A stretch of DNA of 64,000 nucleotides from Cornus controversa (lineage: Eukaryota > Streptophyta > Magnoliopsida > Cornales > Cornaceae): positions 8,233,501 to 8,297,500 of the forward strand of contig CM048850.1 of NCBI GenBank assembly GCA_026545225.1, given 5' to 3'. A program made the position numbers and the translations under genes. The notes under the pieces are model-generated. The model saw only the letters and a program-made list of their open reading frames with translations, ran no database searches and was not told the origin of the DNA. Below, piece by piece: positions 23,270 to 35,439 of the stretch (position 1 is the first letter of the stretch; each line of letters opens with the position of its first letter).

Positions 23270-23715
23270 ATTAAAAGCCCTTTCGTGGAGGTGTGCCCCA
23301 ATGGGATTTGAGCTCCAATGAGGTCTGACAATGTTTTCAGAATTTATTTATTCTGTCTTTTTCCATAAAAGCCCTCTTGATGAGGTGTGCCTTAATAGGG
23401 TTTGACAATATTCTAAGAATTTATTCATCCCACCTTTTTCCATAAAGGCCCTCTTGATGAAGTGTGCCTCAATAGGGTTTGACAAGGTTCACGAAATTCA
23501 TTCATCCCCCTTTTTTTCATAAAGGCCCTCTTTATGAGGTGTGCCTCAATGGGGTCTAACAACGTTCTCGAAATTCATTCATCCCGTCTTTTTCATTAAA
23601 GACCCTCTTGTGGAGGTGTGCCCTTATGGGGTTAAACAATGTTCTCAAGATTCATTCATCCTACCTTTTTCAATAAAGACCCTCTTGAAGGTGTGCCCCA
23701 ATGAGGTTAAGCAAT
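23270..23715 (+). repeat. Tandem array, ~77-bp unit
   Basis: About six units, each with GAGGTGTGCC, a ~AATGGGGTTTGACAA block, a TTCATTCATCC block and an AAAGGCCCTCTT block. The GTGTGCC motif recurs at 23291, 23385, 23462, 23539, 23616 and 23691, giving spacings of 94, 77, 77, 77 and 75. The reverse complement of this unit forms the array at 58085-58440 in the Tat-lineage element. Confidence 0.9.
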
Positions 23716-24479
23716 ACAACAATGATTATGTCACCATATATGCATATATCTTTAAGCATTGTCAAGGACCGAATGATTGACACATGGATTAAAATTTTAA
23801 ATCATTGTTACCTATACAATATCTGAACTTTAAAATCAGAGGTATAATCTATTGCATTAACACTTGGCATCATGATGTATTTAGTGCATTAGAATCTCAC
23901 GGCATATGAGATACTTATATATAAGACAGTTTAAAATATGTTTTCCCATTTCATACCTCATTGCACTTGGCAATTGAGAGAAACAAATTGAGATAAGACA
24001 AACCGTGTATGCATGGAAATGACTTCAAGACTATCCACTACAATAGGTCAACAATGGCTTTAACATTACATTACATCAGCTTCACGAGACGTTACAGTAG
24101 ACGATAAGCCAAATCATTATTGGCATCACTGGTTTGTAGTATCAATGGACCATGTTTGGATGATGAACCGTCAACTTGGATAGCCTTTGAAGTTAAAATA
24201 ATTTGCCTTGAATATTGAAGGGTAACTTCATTGACACGCCCTGAGGTTTGAAGTATTGTCACGCAGCTACAATTTTGTGCAATTTTGTCACCAACACCCC
24301 CTATAGTTTGTGCCGTATATCACATACAGCCCCTCCTACCAAAAGTACGACTTGTCAAACCACTTTTTGATAGTGAAATGACCATGCTACCCTTTGACTT
24401 TTAATTTAACCCATTTGAATACTAAATTTACTCTTTTAACCTTGTCTAATGGACCAAAATGCCTCTTTCATCAACCCTA

Positions 24480-24551
24480 TATATATAATTATTTATTTTC
24501 ATAAATAATAATGTTAACATAAAATAAAAATAATTAAACTTTTCTTTCTTT

Positions 24552-24600
<49 letters not shown>

Positions 24601-24685
24601 ATAATATAACCTATATATATAATTATTTATTACCATAAATACTAATGTTAACATAAAATAAAAAAGGAACTAAAATTGTCTTTCT

Positions 24686-24728
<43 letters not shown>

Positions 24729-25045
24729 TCACTATAATATATAACCTATATATATAATTATTTATTTCCATAAATACTAATGTTAACATAAAATAAAAAA
24801 ATGAACTATTTTTTTTTCCTTTTTCTCTAGCTATATATATTTATACTATAATATATCACCTATATATTTAATTATTTATTTCCATAAATATTAATGTTAA
24901 CATATAAATAACATATATATATATATATATAATTATTTATTTCCATAAATATTAATGTTAACATATATATAACATATATATTTAATTATTTATTTCTATA
25001 AATATTAATGTTAACATATATATTTAATTATTTATTTTCATTTAT
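24480..25045. repeat. AT-rich tandem array in the Mutator element
   Basis: Repeated blocks contain ATAATTATTTATTTCCATAA followed by ATACTAATGTTAACAT. Unit length shrinks along the array from about 120 bp to about 60 bp as the (TA)n and (CT)n parts shorten. (TA)n runs occur at 24557-24592 and 24709-24727. Confidence 0.85.
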
Positions 25046-25169
25046 ATTTGTGCTTAATTTTCGATCATCTACCTTCAAGTTCTTAATTTTAGTCATCAAC
25101 GGTGAAAAATTAGGTCTTAATTTCAGTCCTCAATGGCAAAAAATTAGGATTTTGATTGATCTGGGAAAG

Positions 25170-25635
25170 ATTGTGGTGGTTGTGGTTATCTGGTAGTGGT
25201 GGTTATGGTTGGTGGTAGTGGTGGTTGGAGAAAGATAAAAGATTTCTAAAGGTGGTGGATGTGGTTAACTGGCAGTGGTGGTTGTGGTTGGTGGCGGTGG
25301 TGTTTGGAGGAGGAAATGATGGAGAAAGAAGCAGTGGTGGTTGTGGTTGTGGTTGTGGTTGTGGTTGGTGGTGGTGGTGGCTGTGGTTGTGGTTGGTAGC
25401 TGGTGGCGGTGGTGATTGTGGTTAACTGGTGGTTGTGGTTATGGCTGGTGGCTGGTGGCAGTGGCGGTGGTGGTTGTGGTTGGTGTCGTCGGTGGTTGGA
25501 AGAGGAGATGAGAGAGAAAGAAGCAGTGGTGGTGGCAGCTGTGGTTAACTGGTGGTTGTGGTTGCTGGCGGTGGTTATGGTGGTTAGAGGAGGAGATGAG
25601 AGAGAAAGAAGTGGCGGTGGCGGCGGCTAGGGTTT
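25170..25635. repeat. GGT/GTT-rich minisatellite
   Basis: The plus strand is almost only G and T here (GGTGGTTGTGGTTGGTGGCG style), interrupted by repeated purine blocks (GAGGAGATGAGAGAGAAAGA). Reads on either strand give low-complexity Gly/Val/Trp or His/Pro/Thr stretches. The strong strand asymmetry may allow G-rich secondary structure. Confidence 0.85.
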
Positions 25636-26149
25636 TTGATTGTGGTTGAAGAAGGTAGAGAGAGAAATTATGGGATATAATCATGAGGGCATTTTTGTCA
25701 TTTTTCAATTCTAATATTTTTATATTAAAATTCATTTAAATAATTAAGGGTAATTAGGACATTTCATTTATTAAAAAATTAAAAATTCTGACAGGGGATG
25801 TTGGTGACGAAAAATCATGAAGTTGTAACCGCCTGATAATACATCAAACCTCAGGGAGTGTCAATGATATTTACCCAATATTGAATTATTGCATGAGACT
25901 TCCTATCTTGACATTTGGCCTCAATTGCTTACCTTTAACTTGCGAATAACATTGTAATGCCCCCTTTATAGTGGATAGGAGGAGCTCGATATTGAAGCCC
26001 ATCTTGTGAGTTCTATAGTAACAGGAGACCCGTGATAATGGTTCAGCAAATGATAGTAAAATTATACTAATCGATTTTTGGTAGCACTTACTAGATCGCA
26101 CCATTTTAGATCCTTATCCTTCGTAGGAAATAGAGGGTGTCCTTGCTCC

Positions 26150-26590
26150 TGGTAAGGGAGTGACAAATTCCTCATTTGTTCCTCAAGTAGGTACCTTTGG
26201 TAGGAGAGAGAGAGAGTGTGTGTGTGTGTGTGTCCCACCCTTAGTAGGAGATAGAGAGAAGAAATATCTCTAGTAGGAGAGAGAAAATGTATCCCGCCCT
26301 TAGCAGGAGAGAGAGAGAGTCATGTTCTTAACAGGAGGGAGAGAGAGAGAGAGAGAGAGAGTCTCATCCTTGGCAGGAGAGAAAAAGAATCTCGTCCTTA
26401 GCAAGAGATAGAAAATTCTCGTCCTTGGCAGAAAAGAGAAATAGTCTTGTCCATGGCAGGAGATAGAAGAATATCGTCCTTGGCAGGAGAGAGAGAATCC
26501 CATCATTGGTAGGAAAGAGAAAGAGTTCTATCTTTGGTAAGAGATAGAAAAGTGTTGTCTTTAGCAGGAGAGAGAAAGTGTCCCTTCCTT
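26150..26590 (+). repeat. Tandem array, ~28-bp unit, AG-rich
   Basis: About fifteen units like GTCCTTGGCAGGAGAGAGAA with variable (GA)n and, near 26215-26233, (GT)n lengths. It is the last of the four arrays of the LARD-like element. Confidence 0.85.
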
Positions 26591-27132
26591 GGCACCCGAG
26601 TGCATTGTACTCAATAGGTGGAGCAGTTGCTTCATTTTTGATATCTCGAAGAAATATGCCCTCGGTCTGAATGACTTCACAATATCCCCCACTAGGGTAG
26701 TTATCCTGATGCTTGATGTAGTCTTTTATAAGAAGCCTATTACTCCTTTTGTTAAGGATGGGGAACCAAAATCACAAAATCGTTTATGCTTATCAGTTCA
26801 CCACTAGGCTAATTCAACAAGTGTAATATAGGGTATGCCACGCTGGTATAAAGCAAGACGTGTCTACTGGAATATAGTAAGGCGTGCCATAATAGAGGGC
26901 GTGCCTCTTGCTGATCACAGTTGATCGGATCGGACTTTGGTAGGTGATTTCCCCTGCAGAATATGCCAGATGGGGACTTTAACATTGAAGCCCCTGAATT
27001 GTCTAACGGTTTGGGATCTTCAAAGACGTAGATGCCCTAGACCGTAGAGTTATAGCGATTGATTTCTGGTTATGTCGAAACCAGATTGTATTAGAATGTA
27101 GGAACTAATTATTTCCTACAGACAGCTCTAGT

Positions 27133-27372
27133 TGATGATGCAGAAAATTGCACGATCTAATTTAGCGCGAGCCTCCTACAAAACAGAGGAGTTAGGACAA
27201 GACCGGCCAGGTACACTGACGATCAAGTCAGTACTTGACGATATTAAGTAAAAAGTAATTTTGTCTGTGATTTAGGAGAGTTATCACATGGCGGGTTGTG
27301 GTTATCCTTATCCACTCAGTCTTTTGACCCCTTTGGCCTTTGGACTTCTTGTTGGTCTAAATTCCCATATCA
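27133..27372 (+). repeat. 3' LTR of the LARD-like element, internally deleted
   Basis: Same termini as the 5' LTR but about 110 bp shorter, lacking the segment corresponding to about 18645-18730 plus smaller gaps. It is followed by the TSD aataa. Confidence 0.85.
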
Positions 27373-27377
27373 AATAA

Positions 27378-27889
27378 TCTATTAGTGTGATAATTTAAAA
27401 TTCTCTCTAGTGGATTATATTCCAGGTCTTGATCCCTATGATAGCATGTTAATCATGTGCTTGACTAATTGCATTTAGCAATAATACAAGGCATTCAAAC
27501 AACAATACCCTTAGCAGTGAGTAGATCATTGATGTCAAAAGTGACCTTAGAGCTCATGCCCACACAAGCCATAACCTTGAAGTCTATGAATAAACCAGGT
27601 TAACCAAACCTCTTGATTTAGTAGTCTGGTCCATAAAGTTTACGAAGTTCTAAAATCAAAGTTCAAAACCAACCTCAGAGTTAAGATCAAGGAATCCCAG
27701 TTATTGGTGTCCACATGATTAAGCTGAAGAAAGAAGTCCAATTAAGAAGAATTGAAGTTCAAAATTCAAAAGTACTCTAGAAGGGGATTCTCACTTCAAA
27801 CTAGATACAAATGTATTTATGTTAGATCCTATCCTAGCATATATAACACATAACTTTTGCTTTTTGTACATGATGAAACAAGTCACATA
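27378..27889. other. Spacer, nothing recognised
   Basis: Ordinary AT-rich sequence with no convincing open frame, repeat or element terminus. Confidence 0.5.
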
Positions 27890-29059
27890 AAGCTAGTGTA
27901 TGTCATGTTATGTATGTTTTGAATGTGAAAAACATGTTTGGGAACTTGTTTAGAGGTTTGGCAAAGTTTTGAGAGAGTTTGGTAAAATTTTAGATTTTTG
28001 GTTAGTGGGACCCGGGACGCGGGTCAGGTGGGCCCAGGAATCCAAAAAAAATTTGAGTAAAATTTATTTTTGATTTTAAATCAAATGAAATATTAAAAGA
28101 GTTAAGGAAGTGATTTTGGAGTTGTAGCCGCTTTCGAAATCGAAAATGAGTCCAAAAAGTACATTAAGTGACTTGGGGGTAAAATGGTCATTTTACACTT
28201 AGTGTATTATAATACACTTAAGTGTATATTGCTGGATAGATTTTTAGAAGAGAGATATCAACCATTGTTGTCTTCTCCAAGCTATTCATATTCTTCTTTC
28301 ATTTTGAGAGCCTTAGAGTGAGATTTGGGGCTTACTCCAAGAGAGAAAGTTGTTCTCCTCACTTTTCTCTTTGAGTTGGTGGGTTCAAGGTCACATTTTA
28401 AAAACTTTCAAAAATTGAGTGAGGTTGAAGCTTTGATTTGGGTCTTGTCGAAGATGGAAGAGTTGTTGTCCTTGTCCCGATCTACAATCCTACGGAAAGG
28501 AAGTTCAATTTGGTGGAGTTTAAAGCTTGGTGATTTCTAGGATTTTGCTAGAACAAGCTTGGATTTGAGATAGGGGTGTTTCTTCTCTCTTAGTTATCAA
28601 TTTATAGGGTATTGGTGAGTTTGAGAGGGTTTGGTTGAGTTTAGCATGTATAGGAGAGTGGTGGGATTGTGTAATATTGTTTTACCTGTTCCATTATTAT
28701 TTAATGCATGTTAATGTTGTTCATTTTGTGGCATATGATGGTTGTGAGCTTATACATGTTGTATGTATGGATAATTGAGCATATTTAGAAATATGATTAA
28801 TTGTATGCATTATTATATACATATGTGTGATTATATATGGTGTGTGAAGGTATGATATGTGCTAGTATTGCTAAAAGTATGAATGCATGTAAGATAGCAT
28901 GAGAAATATGTTATATGTTATATTTTGCCTAATGTACATATATAAATCGGAGATGTACCCAATTGAGCCATACATGGGGTTTAGAGTTGCCCAACTATGT
29001 TATAGAAGCGGTAAATTATCCACAATTGTATGATCGTTAGAGTTGCCCAATTATACCAT

Positions 29060-29175
29060 AATTGCGTGATCATTGAAGTTGCCCAATCACTATGGCAAGA
29101 CCAATATATTGCCAAGAACGTATGATCTTCAGAGTTGACCAATAATATGGGTGTTGTCAGAGTTTCCCAACACTA
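29060..29175 (+). repeat. Stem-loops with constant loop (B-related LTR)
   Basis: GTGAT (29066-29070) pairs with ATCAC (29086-29090) around CATTGAAGTTGCCCA; GTGTT (29151-29155) pairs with AACAC (29169-29173) around GTCAGAGTTTCCC. Three or four further members with one mispair lie between 28965 and 29215. Confidence 0.65.
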
Positions 29176-29833
29176 CATGATCATCGGAGTTGACCAATTA
29201 TGTATATGTATCAGATTATAACTGAAAATTATGTAAACCTACGAATACTTATATGTTTAACTATTAAGCATGATGAATGTGTTAAATACATGTATTGAAT
29301 TGCATTGAGTTGATTGATATGAGAGCATTGAATATGTTATGTAGAGTAGCGAGATCATGATTGTATATCATGTAGGTCAGTGTCAGGTTGATGCCTAGGT
29401 GGGTTTGGGCATTCCTTCTAAGCTAGTTGTTTCGCTCACCCCTCTCCCCCAAACATTTTTACAGATAAGGCTCCAGCAAAGGACGGAACTAAAGTAGCTA
29501 CAAGGAACGCTCGATAGCATTTTTGGAATTTTGATTAGTTATGTATATATGTGTCATGTTAGCACTTTTAGAGAATTGTAATATGGATGTTGGACATGTA
29601 CTTTGATGTAATGGTTCTCCTTTTGAGAAACTTGACAATGTATACATTTTCTAGATTTGATCCGATTATTTTGATGAAGTAGAGTTATTATTAAAATTTT
29701 TAATGCTTCCGCATGTGTATTTTGATGTTTTGAATGTATGAAGATGTTTAAGGAGTAGTTGTATTTTTAGGAATGAATTTTGGATGTCTTAAGGTAAAAA
29801 TAGAGCTTAACAGGAATTTTTATCGAAAAGGGC

Positions 29834-30045
29834 TTCGATTAATCGAAACCCCATCTTCGATTAATTGAAGGCCTATGTTCAATTAATCGCATAAATTAAG
29901 TAAGGTTGGGTTCCAAAACCAATGTGTTCTAATAGAAATTTCAATAGACCAACGATTGATTGTAGCTTCGATTAATCGAAGGTCCAGTTCGATTAATCGA
30001 AAGTCCCAATTTGATTAATCGAAGGACCAGGTTCGATCAATCGAT
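29834..30045 (+). repeat. TTCGATTAATCGAA palindrome cluster
   Basis: Seven copies: perfect dyads at 29834-29847, 29966-29981 (16 bp, CTTCGATTAATCGAAG) and 29988-30001; one to three changes at 29855, 29877, 30010 and 30032. The cluster lies 230-440 bp before the LTR end. Confidence 0.9.
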
Positions 30046-30275
30046 CATGCTAATTCACAGCAGGTTTCTGATTGGAGGATGTTGATATTAACTTAGTCAT
30101 CCCCTTCTTTCATACCTTTCTGGGTGTTGAAAATTGGGGCATAACAGCATGACATCTGAGTGTGACATCAGAGCAGGATTGTATGTGAGAGGTATTCATG
30201 TTTGATTTTCACTATTTCACTTTTCATCCCTATTTCCCTCGCTCTTAATCGGGTGTTGGAAATTAGGGAGTGATA

Positions 30276-30521
30276 GATTAGGAAACTCTGAATGTCATAC
30301 CAATGTGGATAGTTCTCCACCTTTGTGACATGGTTGGACAACTCCAAATGCCATACACAACTTCGGACAACTCTAATTCATCAAGAATTTTAACAATTCT
30401 ACAAATGTATATTAAGTCACATAACTTCACAACTAACATAGTTATCATGCATTCATTACATTATAACTCATATCCCACTACCATGCTAACACATACTCAA
30501 CATACATATTTACAATGCATG
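30276..30521 (-). repeat. Minus-strand long LTR fragment, part 1
   Basis: This sequence carries the reverse complement of the GGAGTTG/CCAACT-type motifs found in these LTRs, and it continues at 46444 after the compound element and its TSD. It is the left remnant of the insertion target. Confidence 0.6.
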
Positions 30522-30526
30522 TAATT

Positions 30527-30695
30527 TGTAGATATTCATTTTTATTTATTTATTTATTTTTGAAATAGGAATTTAAATGATTTGCATATGGTTTAAGTAT
30601 GATTTAAATATATGGGGAGTATTTTAGAGGTCCGGAGAGTTTTGTGAGCCTTTTGGCTCATTTTAAAATTTTGGGTCGTCGGGACCCGGGATAGG
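30527..30695 (+). repeat. First LTR of the compound element, reduced to 169 bp
   Basis: Matches the first part of the other two LTRs up to GGGACCCGGGATAG, then jumps directly into protease-coding sequence (GTGTCAACATTGGATAG). The deletion removed the rest of the LTR, the PBS, gag and the start of protease. Confidence 0.88.
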
Positions 30696-33600
30696 TGTCA
30701 ACATTGGATAGAGCTCTGTGTATTGATACGCTAGTTAGGGGTAAAGTGATCCTAGATATGGTGTGTCGGACATGCGAGATAGAGATAGCAAATCGGCGGT
30801 TGGTATTTGATTTTGTGCTCTTAGAGATGACGAGTTTTGATGTCATTCTCGGAATGGATTGGTTATCCACTTTTAGAGCCAACATAGATTGCTATCGAGG
30901 AAGAGTGTCGGTGTGTACACACGAAGGAGATTATTTTTGCTTTGTGGGAGAACGGAGTGAATTTTATCCTTCGTCACTTTACAGATTGTGGGATCAAGGC
31001 GATTATGGCTTTTTCCTAGCTAACCTTGTGACCGAAGAAGAAGGGAAAAACTTTGAGATCTTTCCCGAAGTAGTTTGTGACTTTGAGGATGTATATCCAG
31101 AGGAGTTGACAAAATTGCCCCTAGGTGAGATGTAGAGTTTGTCATTGACATCATACCCAGTACGACACCCAATTCTATGGCACCGTATCGTATGGCAACG
31201 ACAGAACTAAATGAGTTAAAGGAGCAATTGGAGGACCTAAAGGCAAAAGGTTTTATACATCCTAGTGTTTCACCTTCGGGAGCACCAATCCTATTTGCTA
31301 AGAAGAAGGATGGGTCACTACATTTATGTATTGACTACCGGAAGCTAAACCGTGTAACGATTAATAACAAATATCATTTTTCAAGGATAGATGATTTGTT
31401 TGATCAACTTAAGGGAACTAACTGTTTCTCCAAGATTGACTTGAGGTTGGGATACTATCAATTGAGTGTTAAAGAGGAAGATGTGTCTAAAATGGCTTTC
31501 TGAACACGGTATGGTCATTACGAGTTCCTTATGATGCTTTTCAGTTTAACAAATGCACCAGCGACATTTATAGACTTAATGAACCTGATGTTTAGTGCAT
31601 TCCTTGTCGAGTAGATAGTGGTATTCGTGGATGATATTCTTATGTATTCTTCGTCAAGGAAGGAACATGAGAATCATTTGAGAACGGTGTTACAAATTCT
31701 GAGGGAGAACCAGTTATATGCCAAATATGATAAATATGAGTTTTGGCTACCGGAGGTGAATTTTTTCAGACATGTGGTTTTGGGAGGGGGAGTTTTCGTG
31801 AATCCTTCCAATATACCATAATAGATTGGGAACGTTCGAAGAAAGTGTTTAAAATTCAGAGTTTGTTGGGGTTAGCTGGCTATTTCTGGAGAGTTGTGAA
31901 TGATTTCTCTAAGTTAGTGACCTATGACAAGACTCACCTTTAAGGGAGTTAAGTTTGAATGGAATGAAGCTTGTGAGCTTGCTTTCTAGAAATTGAAGAG
32001 GAGATTGACTACCGCTCCAGTTTTAGTGATTCCAAATTGTAGGTTGGGTTATGTTATATATTGTGATGCTTCACGTGAAAGATTGGGTTGCGTGTTGATG
32101 CAAATGAAAAGAGTTGTTGCTTATGGGTCACGGCAATTAAAGTCTCACGAGTAAAACTATCTAACTCATGACTTGAAATTAGCGGCGATTATCTTTTCTT
32201 TAAAGGGGTGGAGACAATACTTGTACGGGGAGAAATTTGAAGTCTTTTTCGATCACAAGAGTCTCAAATATCTCTTAATTCAAAAGGATTTGAACTCTAG
32301 GCAAGGGAGATGGGTAGAGTATATGGAGGATTATAATTTTGATCTTCAGTATCACCCGGGAAAGGCCAATGTAATGCTTTGAGTAGAAAGTCACATGGAA
32401 TCTTGGCTATTATTGCCATTCGAGAATGGAAGATGATGGAAGATATAGCGGAGATGGGCTTGTACTTCGGTAAGGAAAGTGAACCGGCTACATTGTTCCT
32501 CAACCGACTCTAGTTAATGAAGTAATTAAAGCATGAAGGCAAGATGAGGAGATAAAATCTATTCACACTCGAATTTCGGGTGGTGAATTTGTAGAAGGTT
32601 GGTCTTTGCATAAAGGATGAAAGTTTATGGTTCAAATGGAAGATGTATGTACCTATTCCGTGTAAAGTCGAACATCAAAGACTGACTGATTTGTTACAAC
32701 CTTTGCAGTGACGAAATGAAAATGGGAGCATATCTCCATAAATTTCGTGATAGGACTTTCGAGGTCAAAATGGGGACACGATGTTCTTTGGGTCATAGTC
32801 GATAGGTTGACTAAGACTACACATTTTTGGCCTATTCGGGTCACGGATGGTGCGGAGAAGCTCAGTAAGCTATATGAGGAATAAATTGTGAAGCTTTATG
32901 GAGTGCTAGTGTCTATTGTTTTAGACAGAGATCATAGGTTTACTTCACGGTTTTGGCAGAGTTTCTAGTTTACCCTTGAAACAGAGTTACAATTATTGAC
33001 AACTTTTCATCCTCAGACTGATGGTCAGTTGAAGCGTACCATTCAGATATTGGAGGATATGTTTAGAGCTTATGTCTTGGATTTCAAAGGAAATTGGGAA
33101 GACCATTTGTCGTTGGTGGAGTTTGCCTATAACAATAGCTACCATGCTAGCATAGAAATTAAACCTTTTGAGGCATTGTATGGTAGGCCATGTAGGTCAC
33201 CGGTTTGTTGGACCGAGGTTGGGGAGACAACTGCCTTAGGACAGGATATAATGCATGAGACAACAAAAAAGATTAAGTTTATTCGTCAACAATTGATAAC
33301 GACACAAAGTAAACAGAAACGTTATGCCGATTGGAGAAGAAGACCATTGTCATTTGAGGTGAGAGACCATGTATTTTTCAAGATTTATCCACGCAAAGAT
33401 TTGATGAGATTCAGAAGGAGTGGCAAGTTATCGCTAAGATTCATTGGACCCTTTGAGATTTTGGAGTGTGTTGGTGAAGTTACTTATCGGTTAGCTTTGC
33501 CACCATAATTAGAAGGAGTTCACAATGTCTTTCATGTTTCAATGTTGAAAAATTTTGACCTAAATTCGTCGCATGTTTTGGGCTGGACAGACATTGAGGT

Positions 33601-33781
33601 TGAGGAAGACGTGTTGTATGAAGAGCGACTGGTGGAAGTTCTTAACACTAGAGAGCAAGTGTTGAGGGGCAAAACAATTCCATTGGTCAAAGTCTTGTCG
33701 AGACACCACAGACTAGAAGAGGTTACTTGGGAAAGAGAACAAGAAGTTCGATCCAAGTACTCGAATTTGTTTCTTTCATAA
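30696..33781 (+). pseudogene. Left pol copy: protease end, RT, RNase H, integrase, chromodomain
   Basis: In order: protease C-terminal half ending in FDVILGMDWL (near 30840-30870), linker, RT with [20 protein letters not shown] (31290-31350), [15 protein letters not shown] and catalytic VFVDDILMYS (31621-31650), RNase H with [17 protein letters not shown] and [10 protein letters not shown] (32180-32270), integrase core and C-terminal part with TTFHPQTDGQLKRTIQILED (32998-33060) and LYGRPCRSPVCW, and a chromodomain with LRGKTIPLVKVLSRHH and VTWEREQEVRSKYS (33660-33765). Stops and frameshifts occur between RT blocks (31135, 31501, 31614), after RNase H, and across the integrase zinc finger, which is largely missing. 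The active-site protease motif is absent because of the upstream deletion. It cannot make a polyprotein. Confidence 0.9.
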
Positions 33782-33810
33782 GGTATGTCCGATTTCGGGG
33801 ACGAAATCTC

Positions 33811-33825
33811 CTAAGGTAGGGAGGT
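33811..33825 (+). promoter_or_regulatory. Polypurine tract before the central LTR
   Basis: CTAAGGTAGGGAGGT precedes the LTR start TGTAGAGATT. The equivalent before the right LTR (43970-43984) reads CTAAGGTGGGGAGGT. Confidence 0.7.
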
Positions 33826-35439
33826 TGTAGAGATTTATTTTTATTAATTTTTCAAAATAGGAGTTTAAATGATTTGCATATATTTTAGTATGATTTATAT
33901 ATGTGGGGACTAGTTTAGAGGTCCGAAGAGTTTTGTGAGATTTTTGCCTCATTTTGAAATTTTAGGTCATCGGGACCCGGGACAGGGGTCAATGGGCTCG
34001 GGAATCTGGATATTTTTTTTAAAAATTTTATTTTTGGTTATAGATCAATTAGAATATTTGGAGAAACGTAGAAGTGACTTCGAGTCTATAGCTTCTTTCG
34101 GATTCAAAAACAAAGGTTGGGAAGGTACGTTAAAAGAGTAAGGGCATTTTAGTATTTTTATGCATAGGGCTTATATATATCAAGAGATAGATATTTCAGC
34201 CACTATTTGTGGAGACTGTGACCAATTTTGGCTAATTTGTATTTTTCGCATCATAATTGTCATAAATGTATTTTGAGGAGTGTTTAATATGTTTTGAGTG
34301 TGGAGAACATGTTTGGGAAATATTTTAAGAGTTTTGGTAAGTTTTCAGAAGATTCGGAGAAATTTGACTTTTGGTCAAACCGGGGACCGGGATGAGCTCG
34401 AAGTGGGCCCGGGAATCCAAATAATTCTTAAAAATATTTATTTTTGGCAATTACTTAGATGAAATGTTTAGAGAGTAGAGGAAGTGATTTCAAGATCGTA
34501 GGTGTTTTTAAAATTGAAAACGGAGCACAAGAGGGTATGTTAAGTGGCCTGAGGGAATTTTAGTCATTTTTTGCACCCTAGATATTTTAAATATCTGTGG
34601 ATGAGACTCCTAGCCATTTCTCACACTTCCTTCTTTCTTTAAAACTCTCCATCTTTATACCTCTACCTTCTCTCTACATTTCGAAGTCGTTCGACCTAGA
34701 TTCGAGTTTCGCTGAAGAAGGGAGATACGTAGGGGACGGCTAGGGCTTCCATTTGAACTTAACATCTTCACGGTTTGACAAGGTAGACGTTGTTGGAAAT
34801 TTGGTGAAGTGCTTGGAAAGCTTTTAAATTTGAGGTATGAATTCTTCTTCTCTTTTAATTATCGATTCTAGGGTGGGTTTCGGGTGAAGAGGAGAGGTGT
34901 AGGTTATGTTTTGCATGTTTAGAATGGTGAGAGGGGTGGAAAAGTTATGTTTTCGACTTCTCTTGAGTTCCATCTTTGCAAAAATGGCATACCTTGTGTT
35001 GGGTATAGAATGTGTGTTAAAGTGTGCGAGTGAAAGAAATTGTGTATACAAGTGTTATGTGCTCAATTTGGTGTATAAGTGCAAAATTGTGTATCATGTA
35101 TCATATATGTGATTATATGTGTAAATGTGGTTGTTAAATGCATGTTAGTTCTATGTACCAAACGTATGCATTCGGTGAAGCATGAATAAAGTATGCTAGT
35201 TTTGAAGTTATATGCATATGTGGTGTTGTATGCATGTGTTATACATATGTGTGCTATATGTGGTATGTTGTGATGTTATGCCATGTGCTTCTTTTGGTAT
35301 CAATGAGCATGAGTAAAATATGAAAATAAAATGCTATGTATATATACATTCATATTACATATATGGGAGGTTGTGGAAAAAAGACGCAAAGGAATTACAC
35401 GGGACTTCAGAGTGGTCCAACCATGTTGTGAAATGTGAT

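Larger units (their letters stand above)
24220..25876. mobile_element. Mutator-type non-autonomous element, 1.66 kb, 9-bp TSD
   Basis: Read inward, the left end is GGGTAACTTCATTGACAC and the right end GGGTAAATATCATTGACAC, both continuing into CCCTGAGGTTTG and an imperfectly matched ~80-bp TIR. An exact 9-bp duplication, aatattgaa, flanks it at 24211-24219 and 25877-25885. The interior has no transposase; it contains an AT-rich tandem array and a GGT/GTT minisatellite. It is inserted in the LARD-like element and is therefore younger. Confidence 0.92.
18489..27372 (+). mobile_element. Non-autonomous LTR element (LARD-like) filled with satellites
   Basis: The LTRs begin TGATGATGCAGAAAATTGC and end TTCCCATATCA. 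The 5' copy is 350 bp (18489-18838) and the 3' copy 240 bp (27133-27372). An exact 5-bp duplication, aataa, flanks the whole at 18484-18488 and 27373-27377. No gag or pol motif occurs in its 8.9 kb. Instead the interior holds four tandem arrays plus two nested elements. The 77-bp array is the same family as the 80-bp array in the Tat-lineage element at 51896-59788, and both elements have ~350-bp LTRs starting TGAT and ending TCA, so I infer that it is a Tat-related parasite that depended on autonomous relatives for replication. Confidence 0.85.
27890..30275 (+). mobile_element. Long LTR (B-related), 5'-truncated
   Basis: Recognisable from about 27905 (GTGAAAAACATGTTTGGGAA) and resembling the B-type LTR at 2682. 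It includes the GTGGGACCCGGGACGCGGG block, stem-loops near 29066-29173 and the GATAAGGCTCCAGCAAAGGA block near 29465. The first ~80 bp are missing. The end is degenerate (GGGAGTGATA at 30275), preceded by a relict terminus and PBS-like sequence at 30139-30174. It abuts a minus-strand LTR fragment. Confidence 0.75.

Noticed and set aside
25225..25735. Possible glycine-rich or His/Pro/Thr-rich proteins
   Set aside because: Both strands stay open only because the GGT/GTT minisatellite lacks stop codons; it lies inside a TIR element.
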